Source of the DNA: Streptomyces sp. NBC_01431
GTDB taxonomy: Bacteria; Actinomycetota; Actinomycetes; Streptomycetales; Streptomycetaceae
NCBI RefSeq assembly: GCF_036231355.1
Contig: NZ_CP109496.1
Coordinates: 1,178,001 to 1,242,000, forward strand
Direction: 5' to 3'
DNA: 64,000 nucleotides
The notes under the pieces: generated by a model
The model's database searches: none
Told to the model about the DNA's origin: nothing
Seen by the model: only the letters and a program-made list of their open reading frames with translations
Program-made: the position numbers and the translations under genes
Shown here: positions 8,815 through 17,483 of the stretch, in pieces
How positions within the stretch are numbered: the first letter of the stretch is position 1
How the letters are laid out: each line of letters starts with the position of its first letter

Positions 8815-9432
8815 TCAGGCTCCATGGCTGGTGGCTGCCGGAATGGTGGCGAGCAGGTGCTGGACGAGAGTGACCAGCGTGCGGATGCCGGAGCTGCCGA
8901 TGCGGGCGTCGCACAGTACGACGGGGACCTCGGGCTTGAGGTCTATGGCGGCTCGCACCTCCTCCGGCTCGTAGCGGTAGGAACCGTCGAACTCGTTGAC
9001 GGCGACGAGGAATCCGATTCCGCGCCGCTCGAAGAAGTCCACGGCGGAGAAGCATTCGTCGAGCCGTCGGGTGTCGGCGAGGATCACCGCGCCGAGCGCC
9101 CCCTCGGACAGCTCGTCCCACATGAACCAGAAGCGCTCCTGGCCGGGCGTACCGAACAGGTAGAGCACATGGCTGTCGTCGAGGGTGATGCGGCCGAAGT
9201 CCATGGCGACCGTGGTGGTGGTCTTGGACTCGACCCCTTCGAGGCTGTCGTGCGCCACGCTGACCGTGGTGAGCAGCTCTTCGGTGGAGAGCGGTTCGAT
9301 CTCGCTGACCGCTCCGACAAAGGTCGTCTTGCCGACCCCGAACCCGCCCGCGATGAGGATCTTCAGCGCGGTCGGGAACAGGTCCACGGCGTCCCCGGCG
9401 GGGAGGGCTTCAAAGCCGTCGTCGTAGGCCAT
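8815..9432 (-). CDS. cvnD: CvnD-type small Ras-like GTPase
   Basis: A 205-aa P-loop GTPase of the MglA/CvnD kind. The P-loop GGFGVGKTT lies near residue 29, the switch II motif FGTPGQERF near 93, the G4-like motif NEFD near 147 and CDAR near 174. CvnD cycles GTP in a complex with CvnB (roadblock) and CvnC at the membrane kinase CvnA. Its start overlaps the 3' end of cvnC by 23 nt, typical of tight coupling. Confidence 0.93.
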   Translation of the reverse strand: MAYDDGFEALPAGDAVDLFPTALKILIAGGFGVGKTTFVGAVSEIEPLSTEELLTTVSVAHDSLEGVESKTTTTVAMDFGRITLDDSHVLYLFGTPGQERFWFMWDELSEGALGAVILADTRRLDECFSAVDFFERRGIGFLVAVNEFDGSYRYEPEEVRAAIDLKPEVPVVLCDARIGSSGIRTLVTLVQHLLATIPAATSHGA

Positions 9433-9781
9433 CGAGGACTGCCTCCAGCAGAGATCGGTCGGTGGGCGTGTGGTGGAAGCGGGGGGCCCGTGCGGTCACC
9501 GCCCCGCAGTCCACCAGGTCGGACAGGAGCACCTTGGTGACGACGGCCGGCAACCGCAGGTGCGCCGAGATCTCGGCCACCGAAGTGGGCCCCTTGCACA
9601 GACCGAGGGCCTGCGAGTGCTCGGGGCCCAGGAGTGCCTGGGGCACCGAGCCGGTGGCCATGACCTGGGAGAGCAGGTCCAGGGTCGCGGTCGGCCGGGT
9701 GCGTCCGTTGCTGACGGTGTAGGGGCGGATCAGCCGCCCGGCCGCGTCGTCGAGCCACGGCCCGTCCTGCGGGGCCGGCAC
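9410..9781 (-). CDS. cvnC: CvnC-type DUF742 protein
   Basis: A 123-aa protein with the DUF742 pattern: LIRPYTVSNGRTRP near the N terminus and a winged-helix-like region in the second half (TSVAEISAHLRLPAVVTKVL). DUF742 proteins are regular conservon members of unknown biochemistry, thought to work with the GTPase and roadblock proteins. The GTG at 9781 is chosen because GAGGAG lies 6 nt upstream and it follows the cvnB stop by 2 nt; a TTG at 9787 is the alternative. Confidence 0.9.
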   Translation of the reverse strand: MPAPQDGPWLDDAAGRLIRPYTVSNGRTRPTATLDLLSQVMATGSVPQALLGPEHSQALGLCKGPTSVAEISAHLRLPAVVTKVLLSDLVDCGAVTARAPRFHHTPTDRSLLEAVLDGLRRRL

Positions 9782-9783
9782 GG

Positions 9784-10218
9784 TCAACTCCTCAGCCCGC
9801 TCGTTGATCCGGCTCCGTGCCTGGCCGGCGTCACGAGATACGGCCGTACGCTCTTGACGAGCATGGCCATCTCGTATCCCAGGACCGCGGCGTCGGCCTC
9901 CCGGCCCGCGAGGACCGCGAGACAGGTGCCGGAACCGGCCGTGGACACGAACAGCAGCGTGGAGTCCAGCTCCACCACCACCTGCCTGACCTCTCCCCCG
10001 TCGCCGAAGCGCGCCCCCGCGCTTCGGCCCAGCGAATACAGGCCGGAGGCGAGGGCTGCCATGTGGTCGGCGCTGTCGGTGTCCAGACCGTGAACGGATT
10101 TCACCAGACCGTCGGAGGAGAGCAGAACCGCATTGCGGGTGTAGGGCACCCGCTGGACCAGTCCGCTCAGCAGCCAGTCGAGGTCCGAGACGTGTCCGGT
10201 CGGCGCATCGCTCGCCAT
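9784..10218 (-). CDS. cvnB: CvnB-type roadblock/LC7 protein
   Basis: A 144-aa roadblock/LC7 domain protein. DLDWLLSGLVQRVP at the N terminus and AVLLSSDGLV near residue 30 are typical, as is the final beta sheet around TLLFVSTAGSGTCLAVLA. MglB-like proteins act as GTPase-activating partners of CvnD. The ATG is 7 nt after the cvnA stop. Confidence 0.92.
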   Translation of the reverse strand: MASDAPTGHVSDLDWLLSGLVQRVPYTRNAVLLSSDGLVKSVHGLDTDSADHMAALASGLYSLGRSAGARFGDGGEVRQVVVELDSTLLFVSTAGSGTCLAVLAGREADAAVLGYEMAMLVKSVRPYLVTPARHGAGSTSGLRS

Positions 10219-10225
10219 GGTGCAT

Positions 10226-12148
10226 CTACTCCTTGGAGTGTTCGGCGTCAGTGTCCAACTGGTGCGCCTGGGCGGTGAGGTGGGTCGGCTGTGCGGAGTG
10301 GCTCTGCTGGGACTCGGCGAGCCCGATGCCCCGCTGGAAGGCGGCCATCAACCCCGGGTCGTGCAGGGCGTATTCGTCGTCCCGGCGCGGTGCGGGTGCG
10401 TCCCGCAGTTGGGGTACGAGGTGTTCCTGGCTGCGGCGCCGGGGCAGGTCGGGGCGGCCCATGGTGCCGCGCACGGAGCCGTTCTGGGCCGGCGGGAAGG
10501 GGGCCGGGCGGGGGTCGGCGGGCTCGGGGGCGGCGGCGTGCTGGAGGCCGGGAGGCGCGGCGGCCGGATTGGGCCGCTCGTCGTGGGTGCCGCGCACGGG
10601 CAGGGGCGCGCTGCCGTGGCCGGCCGTGGTCGGCTCGTCCAGGTGCGGGCGGGGCGCGGGCGGCAGGTCGTGGGCCGGCCGGGCCTGGTACACGGGCTCC
10701 GGAGGTACGGAGGCGAGGGCGGGCGTGGGAACGGCAGCCGGTACAGGGGCCGGTACGGGGGCCGGGCGAGGCGGCTCGGCGGGCCGGGCGACCTGGGCGG
10801 GAACCGGGACGGCGGGCATCTGGCCGGTCGTCTCGGTGGCCTGCTGGGGGGCGCCGTTCGTCTGGTTGAGGCCTTCCTGCTCGGCGCCCAGCAGACCCTG
10901 CGGCAGCACGAGTACGGCCTGCACTCCACCGTAGATGTTGGTCTGGAGGCGAACCGCGATGCCGTGCCTGCGGGCGAGGGCCGAGACCACGAACAGTCCG
11001 ATGCGGCCGTCCTGGAGGAGGTGGGCGACGTTGACCTGGTCGGGGTCGGAGAGCAGCGCGTTCATCTTGTTCTGCTCGGTGACCGGCATGCCGAGGCCCC
11101 GGTCCTCGACCTCGACGGCCAGACCGGCCGTCACGTGCTGGGCGCGCAGCAGGACTTGGGTGTGCGGGGCGGAGAACACGGTCGCGTTCTCGACGAGTTC
11201 GGCGAGGAGGTGGATGACGTCGGCGACGGCGTGGCCGCGCAGCGTCCCGTCGATCGGCGGGACCAGTTTGACCCGGGGGTACTGCTCGACCTCGGCGATG
11301 GAGGAGCGCAGGACCTCGGTCATGGTGACCGGGTGCGACCACTGGCGCCGCGAGATGGCACCGCCGAGCACGGCGAGGTTCTCGGCGTGGCGGCGGATGC
11401 GGGTGGCGAGGTGGTCGACGTGGAACAGGCCCTTGAGCAGCTCCGGGTCCTCGACCTCGTTCTCCAGCTCGTCCAGGAGCTGGATCTCGCGGTGGACGAG
11501 CGACTGGAGCCTGCGGGCGAGGTTGACGAAGACCTCGACCTTCTGCTCGTTGCCGACGCTGCTGGAGAGCTGGGAGGCCTGCACCACGGCGACCACGGCC
11601 GCGTCGTGCGAGCGGGTCAACTCATGGGCGAGCAGCTCGAACTCGTCGGCGCCCGCCGGGAGTTGTGCCGGGGCGCAGCGCGCGGGCGGCCCTTCGCCGC
11701 GGCGCAGCGCCTCGACCACCGTACGGAGGTCGGCGGCGGAGCGGGCGCTGCCGCGGCGCAGTCCGTTGGCGCGGCCGAGCACTGTTTTGGCGGCGCGGTC
11801 CGCGCCGATTCCGGCCGCGACCAGTGCGGCGATCGCGAGCACGGCGAGGCCGGCCAGCGCCGCCCAGAGGCCCGCCGAGGGGTGCTTGCCGGTGGAGTGC
11901 AGGGTGAAGGCGACGGCGGCCGCGCCGCACAGCACCGCCACGGTGGCGGGCAGTACGGCGGCGCGCAGCAGCTGCGGGCGTATGCGGGACTCGGGCGACG
12001 GGCGCGGCCCGGGGGGCGTCGGAGCCCGGCCGGCCTGGGCCTGGTGGCCGTCGTCGGCGGGGGGCTGCTGCGGCCGGGCGGCGTTGCGGCCGTGCCGCCC
12101 GCCCTCGCGGCGGTCCGGCCGCGCGGCAGGTGCGCGGAGATGAGACAT
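10226..12148 (-). CDS. cvnA: CvnA-type membrane sensor histidine kinase-like protein
   Basis: A 640-aa membrane protein that leads the conservon. Two hydrophobic helices (about residues 61-84 and 93-115) flank a short external loop. A cytoplasmic helical region then leads to an HATPase domain with N box ELVENATVFS, G1 box DRGLGM and G2 box GRIGLFVVSALARRHGI (about residues 300-425). The C-terminal 200 residues are Pro/Ala/Arg-rich and presumably disordered. Family knowledge places it at the membrane with CvnB, C and D as a signalling complex resembling eukaryotic receptor-G protein units. No classic response regulator gene is adjacent. Confidence 0.92.
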   Translation of the reverse strand: MSHLRAPAARPDRREGGRHGRNAARPQQPPADDGHQAQAGRAPTPPGPRPSPESRIRPQLLRAAVLPATVAVLCGAAAVAFTLHSTGKHPSAGLWAALAGLAVLAIAALVAAGIGADRAAKTVLGRANGLRRGSARSAADLRTVVEALRRGEGPPARCAPAQLPAGADEFELLAHELTRSHDAAVVAVVQASQLSSSVGNEQKVEVFVNLARRLQSLVHREIQLLDELENEVEDPELLKGLFHVDHLATRIRRHAENLAVLGGAISRRQWSHPVTMTEVLRSSIAEVEQYPRVKLVPPIDGTLRGHAVADVIHLLAELVENATVFSAPHTQVLLRAQHVTAGLAVEVEDRGLGMPVTEQNKMNALLSDPDQVNVAHLLQDGRIGLFVVSALARRHGIAVRLQTNIYGGVQAVLVLPQGLLGAEQEGLNQTNGAPQQATETTGQMPAVPVPAQVARPAEPPRPAPVPAPVPAAVPTPALASVPPEPVYQARPAHDLPPAPRPHLDEPTTAGHGSAPLPVRGTHDERPNPAAAPPGLQHAAAPEPADPRPAPFPPAQNGSVRGTMGRPDLPRRRSQEHLVPQLRDAPAPRRDDEYALHDPGLMAAFQRGIGLAESQQSHSAQPTHLTAQAHQLDTDAEHSKE

Positions 12149-12598
12149 CGGCGTCCTCGGTGCGTGGGGTCCCAGGGATCATTGTGGCAGGCCCAACTAG
12201 GCTGATGTAGGGCCCGCATTGATCGGCGACCACTTACGGTAGTCGTCAATCCATCACCCTCGGTGCTCAGTTGGCAAAGTTCCACGCACAGCGTCCCGCT
12301 CTGGTATGACGCATCGTACGACAGAGCGATAACGTGCGGGATCTTCAACTGCCCACTACGGAACGGCTCATGCCATTTCCTGTCCCGGTGCGTTCCGTTT
12401 CGTGACGGTCCGCAGAAGCCACCGCGCCGTGACCCTGGATGGTGACGTGCCGCTACCGCGTAATGGCCGGAACGTGCTGCGACATGAGTTCGAAGAGCCG
12501 TGTCGGGCGCGGGCGGCGAGGGGCACCCCGCGGTGCCGCGTACGGGCGGAACGGGGGCACGGCTGTGAAACTGGCCGAAAGGAGGTGGTGGGGCAGCC
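12149..12598. other. Divergent promoter region of the conservon
   Basis: About 450 bp between cvnA (minus) and the broken phosphatase gene (plus). Local AT content is higher around 12180-12420, as expected for promoters. No gene is supported. Confidence 0.5.
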
Positions 12599-13790
12599 AT
12601 GGAGGCGGACGCCGCGGACCCGGAATTCGGCGAGCAGTTCCTGGAGGACATGCTCGCCCAGGCCCACGAGGCCACGCCGATGGACATCCCGGTGCTGGCG
12701 AACCGCTGCGCCGAGGCGTTCGGCATCGATGAGATCTTGATCTACCTGACCGACCTCCAGCAGCGCTGGCTGGTCCCGCTCACCGATGGGCTGCCGCCCC
12801 TGGACGTGGACGCCTCGCCGGCCGGCTGGTGCTACCGGACCGTTTCGCCACGGATGGAGGAATCGGGGAACGGTGTGTGCGTCTGGCTGCCCGTGGTCGA
12901 CGCGCCGAACGGCTGGGGGTGCTCGGGGTTCGCACGCGGTCCCTGGACGCCGTCCGGCTGCGGCGCTGCCGGACGCTGGCGGGGATCCTGGCCATGGCGA
13001 TCGCCTCGAAGCGGGCGTACAGCGACAGCTTCGCCCGGCGGGCCCGGACCGAGCCCATGCAGTTGCCCGCGGAGATGCTCCGCGCCTACCTCCCCCCGCG
13101 CACCATCGGAAACGCGCACGTCGTCTCGACCGCCGTCCTTGAGCCCGCGTACGAGATCGGCGGGGACGCCTTCGACCATTCACTCACCCAGTCCACGCTG
13201 CACGCGGCGATCCTCGACGCGATGGGCCACGACCTGGCGTCGGGCCTGACCACCTCGGTCGCCCTGGCGGGCTGTCGCAACGCGCGGCGGGCCGGGGCCG
13301 GGTGCCCGACCTTGTGGAGACCATCGACCAGGCCCTCGCCCAGTGGCTTCCCGACCAGTACTGCACGGGCATCCTCACCCAGCTCGACCTCGCCTCGGGC
13401 GTACTGAGGTGGTGCAACTGCGGACATCCGCCACCGCTGCTGATCCGCGCGGGACACGTCCTGGAGGGCGCTCTCGAACGCCAGGCCCAGCCGCCCATGG
13501 GCCTGCCCGCCCGGTTCAGCGACGAGGCGAGAACCGTCCACGAGATCGCGCTGGAGCCGGGTGACCGGGTGCTGCTCTACACCGACGGCGTCACCGAGTC
13601 ACGTACCACGGGCGGCGGGGAGTTCGGCATGGACCGCTTCGCGGATTCCATCATCCGGGCGACCGCGGCGGGCGAACTCGCCGCCGAGGCGCTGCGCCGC
13701 CTCATCCACTCCATCCTCGACGGCGAGGGCAGCGATCTGCGCGACGACGCCACCCTGCTGCTCATCGGGTGGTCACCGCCCGGGACGTAG
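12599..13790 (+). pseudogene. SpoIIE-type PP2C phosphatase split by two frameshifts
   Basis: Read across three frames this is one GAF-plus-PP2C phosphatase of about 397 aa. The first frame starts at the ATG 12599 behind AGGAGGTGGTG. It runs to about 12905, where VVDAPN should continue as ERLGVLGV in the next frame. That frame carries the PP2C start (EIGGDAFDHS, DAMGHDLASGL) to about 13300, after which the third frame resumes with PDLVETIDQALAQWLPDQYCTGIL and ends with LLYTDGVTES and LRDDATLLLIGW. Each shift equals one missing base, the second in a GGGG/GGG-rich stretch. Codon bias is intact throughout, so the lesion is recent or is a sequencing error. If the sequence is right, the catalytic domain cannot be made as one chain. 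Confidence 0.85.
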
Positions 13791-13802
13791 CGGTCGGCCC
13801 GG

Positions 13803-13979
13803 TCAGCGCCGACGCCGGCGCCCCGCCCAGGTACGGCCGATCCCGGCGATGTGCAGGGCCAGCAGCGCCAGGCCGATCAGCATGATGTTGGTGGACGTGA
13901 ACACGTGGTTGGTCGCGATGTCGGCGGCGTTGACGAGGAACGCGATGAAGAAGACAACGGCCGCGCCTATGGCGAGCAT
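13803..13979 (-). CDS. Small two-helix membrane protein
   Basis: A 58-aa protein with two hydrophobic helices (about residues 2-20 and 30-50) and a basic tail ending in RRRRR, which should stay in the cytoplasm. A strong GGAGGAGG ribosome site precedes the ATG. The function is unknown. It follows the penicillin-binding protein gene by 77 nt and may be co-transcribed with it. Confidence 0.75.
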   Translation of the reverse strand: MLAIGAAVVFFIAFLVNAADIATNHVFTSTNIMLIGLALLALHIAGIGRTWAGRRRRR

Positions 13980-14056
13980 GGGGTTCCTCCTCCGGGGTGC
14001 GAGGTGGTGACGGTCGAATACCCCGGCCGCCGGAAAGGAACCCTGCGGCACGGCTC

Positions 14057-16132
14057 CTACACCTTGCGCCCGCCGGGCAGCGGGGTCGTGGTCAGGTTTC
14101 CGGCGGGGACGCCGGCGAGTGCGCCCTCGATGGCGTCGCGCCAGACGGGGCCGGCCAGCGTGCCGCCGAAGGCCTGGCCGACGGTGGTGCCGCCGATGGT
14201 CTGGCCGTCGAGGTCCTGCGGGCTCCTGGTGTCGCTGACGACGGCCGCACCGGACAGTTCGGGCGTGTATCCGGCGAACCAGACCTGCTTGCTCTCGTCG
14301 GTGGTGCCGGTCTTGCCCGCGCTGTCGCGGTCGGTGAGCCCGGCGGGCTTGCCGGTGCCGTCCTGGACGACGCCCAGGAGCATGGTGGTGACGGTGTCGG
14401 CGGTCTGCGCGGACATCACCTGATGGCAGTTGGCCTGCGGCACCGCCATGTTCTGGCCGTCCGGCTTGGTCACCGAGGCGATGGCGACCGGCGTGCAGTA
14501 CGTGCCGTGGTTGGCGAAGGTGGCGTACACGTTGGCCATCTCCAGCGGGGTGAGGTCGTTGCTGCCCAGCGTCAGTGAGGGGACCACCTGGAGTTTGGTG
14601 CCGCCCGCCTGCCCGGTGATGCCGAGCGCGTTGGCCATCTTCGCCACCGCGCACAGGCCGGTGTCGGCCTCCAGCTGGGCGAAGTAGGTGTTGACGGACT
14701 GGGCCATGGCGTCGGGCATGGCGAACGGTCCGGTCAGCGAGGGGCTGTCGTTGTGGACCTCGCCGTTCTCCGGGAAGCTGTTGCCCGCGCAGTCGGTCAT
14801 GGCGGGCCAGGGCATGGAGTACGGGGACGGGTACTGCTGGTCGGGTGCCGTGCCGTTCTCCAGCGCGGCGGCAGCCACGATCGGCTTGAAGGTGGAGCCG
14901 GTCGGGAAGCCCAGGCCGCCGCCCATGTTCGTGCCGACGTTGAGGTTGATCTCGGTCTGGTGGGCGCCCAGGCCGTACTCGCGGCTCTGCCCCATGGCGA
15001 CGATCTTGCCGGTGCCGGGTTGGACGAGGCTCATCACGGCGGCGGCGTCGTCCGTGGTGTAGGCGTGCGAGGTCACCGACTTCTGGAGGGCCTGCTGCGC
15101 CTTCGAGGACAGCGTCGTGCGGATCTGTAGACCGCCCCGTCGCCACAACGCCTGCCGGTCGGCCGCGGTCTTGCCGAACGCCGGGTCGGTCAGGACGATC
15201 CGGTGAACGTAGTCGCAGAAGAAGCCCTCGCCCTGCTGGGCGGTGATGCAACCCTGGCGCGGTGCGCTGACCTGGAGTCTGATCGGTGTACTGATCGCCT
15301 GCTCGGCCTGCGCGGCGGTAATCGAGCCGTACTGGGCCATCTTCGTCAGCACCGTGTCGCGGCGCTGCTTGGCAAGCCGGGAGTTGGTGACCGGGTCGTA
15401 CATCGACGGCGACTGGACGAGCCCGGCCAGGAGCGCTGCCTGGGGCAGGGTGAGGTCCTTGGCGTGCACGCTGAAGTACCGCTCCGCGGCCGCCTCCACC
15501 CCGTACGCCTGCTCGCCGAAGAAGGTGATGTTCAGGTAGTTGGTGAGGATCTGGTCCTTGGGCAGGGTCTGCTCAAGCTCGATCGCGTAGCGCAGCTCCT
15601 GGATCTTGCGGCCGAGCGTCTGGCGCTGGGCTTCGAGGACCGCCTTCTGGTCACTGCCCGCCTGCTCGACGAAGACGTTCTTCACGTACTGCTGGGTGAG
15701 CGTGGAGGCACCCTGGGCGACGCTGCCGCTGGCCGCGTTCTTGTTCAGGGCGCGCAGCACGCCCTGAAGGTCGACGGCGCCGTGCTGGTAGAAGCGGTTG
15801 TCCTCGATGTCGACGAGCGCCTCCCGCATGACCGGGGCGATCTGGCCGCCGGGTATCACGGTGCGGTCCCGGTCGTAGACGGTGGCTATGAGGCCGCCGT
15901 CGCCGTCGTAGATCTGGGACGCCTGGGAGAGTGGCGGCGTCTTGAACTCGTCGGGAAGGCTGTTGAAGCTCTCCGCCGCGGACTTGGCGCCCAGGCCGAG
16001 TGCGCCGAAGGCGGGCAGCGCGATCCCTGCGGCCAGCGCGCCCGCCAGCACACTGACCCCGAGAAACCGGAAGGTACGGGTGATGGCGGATCCGGGCCGG
16101 CGGGAGCACGTCGAGGGCATACCGCGAAACAT
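14057..16132 (-). CDS. Class A penicillin-binding protein (glycosyltransferase/transpeptidase)
   Basis: A bifunctional peptidoglycan synthase of about 691 aa. A signal-anchor helix (about residues 25-50) is followed by a GT51 domain with EDNRFYQHGAVD (catalytic Glu) and GASTLTQQYVKN. The transpeptidase domain follows: the SxxK motif is STFK (in GSTFKPIVAAA), then SVN, then KTGT with the TDESKQVWFAGYTP segment. All catalytic motifs are intact. I favour the ATG at 16132, preceded by AGGTG 8 nt upstream; a start at 16159 is possible. Streptomyces carry several such paralogues, and nothing here points to a specialised role. Confidence 0.92.
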   Translation of the reverse strand: MFRGMPSTCSRRPGSAITRTFRFLGVSVLAGALAAGIALPAFGALGLGAKSAAESFNSLPDEFKTPPLSQASQIYDGDGGLIATVYDRDRTVIPGGQIAPVMREALVDIEDNRFYQHGAVDLQGVLRALNKNAASGSVAQGASTLTQQYVKNVFVEQAGSDQKAVLEAQRQTLGRKIQELRYAIELEQTLPKDQILTNYLNITFFGEQAYGVEAAAERYFSVHAKDLTLPQAALLAGLVQSPSMYDPVTNSRLAKQRRDTVLTKMAQYGSITAAQAEQAISTPIRLQVSAPRQGCITAQQGEGFFCDYVHRIVLTDPAFGKTAADRQALWRRGGLQIRTTLSSKAQQALQKSVTSHAYTTDDAAAVMSLVQPGTGKIVAMGQSREYGLGAHQTEINLNVGTNMGGGLGFPTGSTFKPIVAAAALENGTAPDQQYPSPYSMPWPAMTDCAGNSFPENGEVHNDSPSLTGPFAMPDAMAQSVNTYFAQLEADTGLCAVAKMANALGITGQAGGTKLQVVPSLTLGSNDLTPLEMANVYATFANHGTYCTPVAIASVTKPDGQNMAVPQANCHQVMSAQTADTVTTMLLGVVQDGTGKPAGLTDRDSAGKTGTTDESKQVWFAGYTPELSGAAVVSDTRSPQDLDGQTIGGTTVGQAFGGTLAGPVWRDAIEGALAGVPAGNLTTTPLPGGRKV

Positions 16133-16265
16133 ACGCACTACACCTATGAATTCCATCAAATAATCGTCTATGGAGGATGATTCCGGCCGCCCGGGGCTTC
16201 CACCAGGGCGTTCATCACCGCCACGGCGTCGGAAACAACCCCGTGCGGGTGCCTGCGGGGGCCGC

Positions 16266-17132
16266 TCAGCGCGCGGCGGAGTCCTCGTGTGCCGCCTCGG
16301 TGTCCGCCGTCGGGGGCGGTGTCTCCTCGGTCGCGGGGCGGCGGGTGGCGTACAGGTAGATGAGGGCGCCGACGAAGAGGGCCGCGGAGACCCAGTCGTT
16401 CAGGCGCAGGCCGAGGAAGTGGTTGGCGTGGTCCACCCGCAGTGCCTCGATCCAGGCGCGGCCCGCGGTGTACGCCAGCACATAGCAGGCGAACAGCCGC
16501 CCGCGGCGCGGCCGGTAGCGCCGGTCGAGCCACAGGAGCAGCGCCATGACGCCGAGGTCCCACAGTGACTCGTACAGGAAGGTGGGGTGGTAGAAGGCGA
16601 CGGTGGGGCTGTCGTCGGGGCGGTGCGCGGGGTCGATCAGGAGTTTCCAGGGCAGGCTGGTCGGGCCGCCGAAGAGCTCCTGGTTGAAGTAGTTGCCCCA
16701 CCGCCCGATGGCCTGGGCGAGCACCAGGCCGGGGGCGGCCATGTCCGCGAAGTCGGCGAGCCTGATGCCGCGCCGGCGGCAGCCCAGCCACGCGCCGACC
16801 GCGCCGAGTGCGACGGCGCCGGGGATGCCGAGACCGCCGTCCCAGATGTACAAGGCGCGGATGGGTTGCTGTCCCGCGGTGAAGTAGAGCTCCGGGTCGG
16901 TGATCACGTGGTAGAGCCGCCCGCCGAGCAGGCCGAAGGGCACCGCCCACACCGCGATGTCGGCGATGTCCTCCCGGTTGCCGCCGCGCGCGGCCCACCG
17001 GCGCCCGGTCAGCCACACCGCGACGAAGACACCGGTGATGATGCACAGCGCGTACGCGCGGATCGGCACCGGACCGAGGTGCCACACCCCCTGGGAGGGG
17101 CTCGGCAAATACGCCAGCGTCATGGGGGTCAT
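16266..17132 (-). CDS. lgt: Prolipoprotein diacylglyceryl transferase
   Basis: A 288-aa polytopic membrane enzyme that transfers diacylglycerol from phosphatidylglycerol to the lipobox cysteine of prolipoproteins. Signatures: LAYLPSPSQGVWHLGPVPIR at the N terminus, GGRLYHVI, and the diagnostic GRWGNYFNQELFG. A Glu/Pro/Ala-rich cytoplasmic tail follows the last helix. Start options are ATG 17132 and ATG 17123; neither has a strong ribosome site. Streptomyces often hold more than one lgt, so this may be a second copy. Confidence 0.93.
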   Translation of the reverse strand: MTPMTLAYLPSPSQGVWHLGPVPIRAYALCIITGVFVAVWLTGRRWAARGGNREDIADIAVWAVPFGLLGGRLYHVITDPELYFTAGQQPIRALYIWDGGLGIPGAVALGAVGAWLGCRRRGIRLADFADMAAPGLVLAQAIGRWGNYFNQELFGGPTSLPWKLLIDPAHRPDDSPTVAFYHPTFLYESLWDLGVMALLLWLDRRYRPRRGRLFACYVLAYTAGRAWIEALRVDHANHFLGLRLNDWVSAALFVGALIYLYATRRPATEETPPPTADTEAAHEDSAAR

Positions 17133-17483
17133 CGCTCTCGCCGTACGATCCGGGTCATTCGCCCGGGTGTCCACCGACATTACCTCGGGCCCCGGACCCC
17201 GGCGGGAGGGCCTTGGTCGTGGGGTGCGGGACCGCTCGGCCGGCGTCGCGCCGTGGCGGCTGGACGCAGGTGAGGGTGCGGTGGGAATCGAACTTGCCGG
17301 CGGCCTTGTCCGACACGGCAGTTGTTCGCTCGTCGCGACGGCCGCGGCGAGCCCGGCGGGTCGCGTGGAGCCGGCCCTCGGCATGGGCGGGGCGGCCGCC
17401 GTGGCCTCCTGCCCCGCTGCCGCCGCTGCTTTTCTCTCGCCAAAATCGGCCAACAGGCCGTCCGTTCCGCTAACTTCCTGCGT
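17133..17483. other. Divergent intergenic region lgt/kinase
   Basis: About 350 bp between two divergent genes. It should hold both promoters. No gene is supported. Confidence 0.45.

Noticed and set aside
10217..12205. 662-codon open frame opposite cvnA
   Set aside because: An antisense frame of a clear histidine kinase gene; low-complexity Gly/Arg/Val product.
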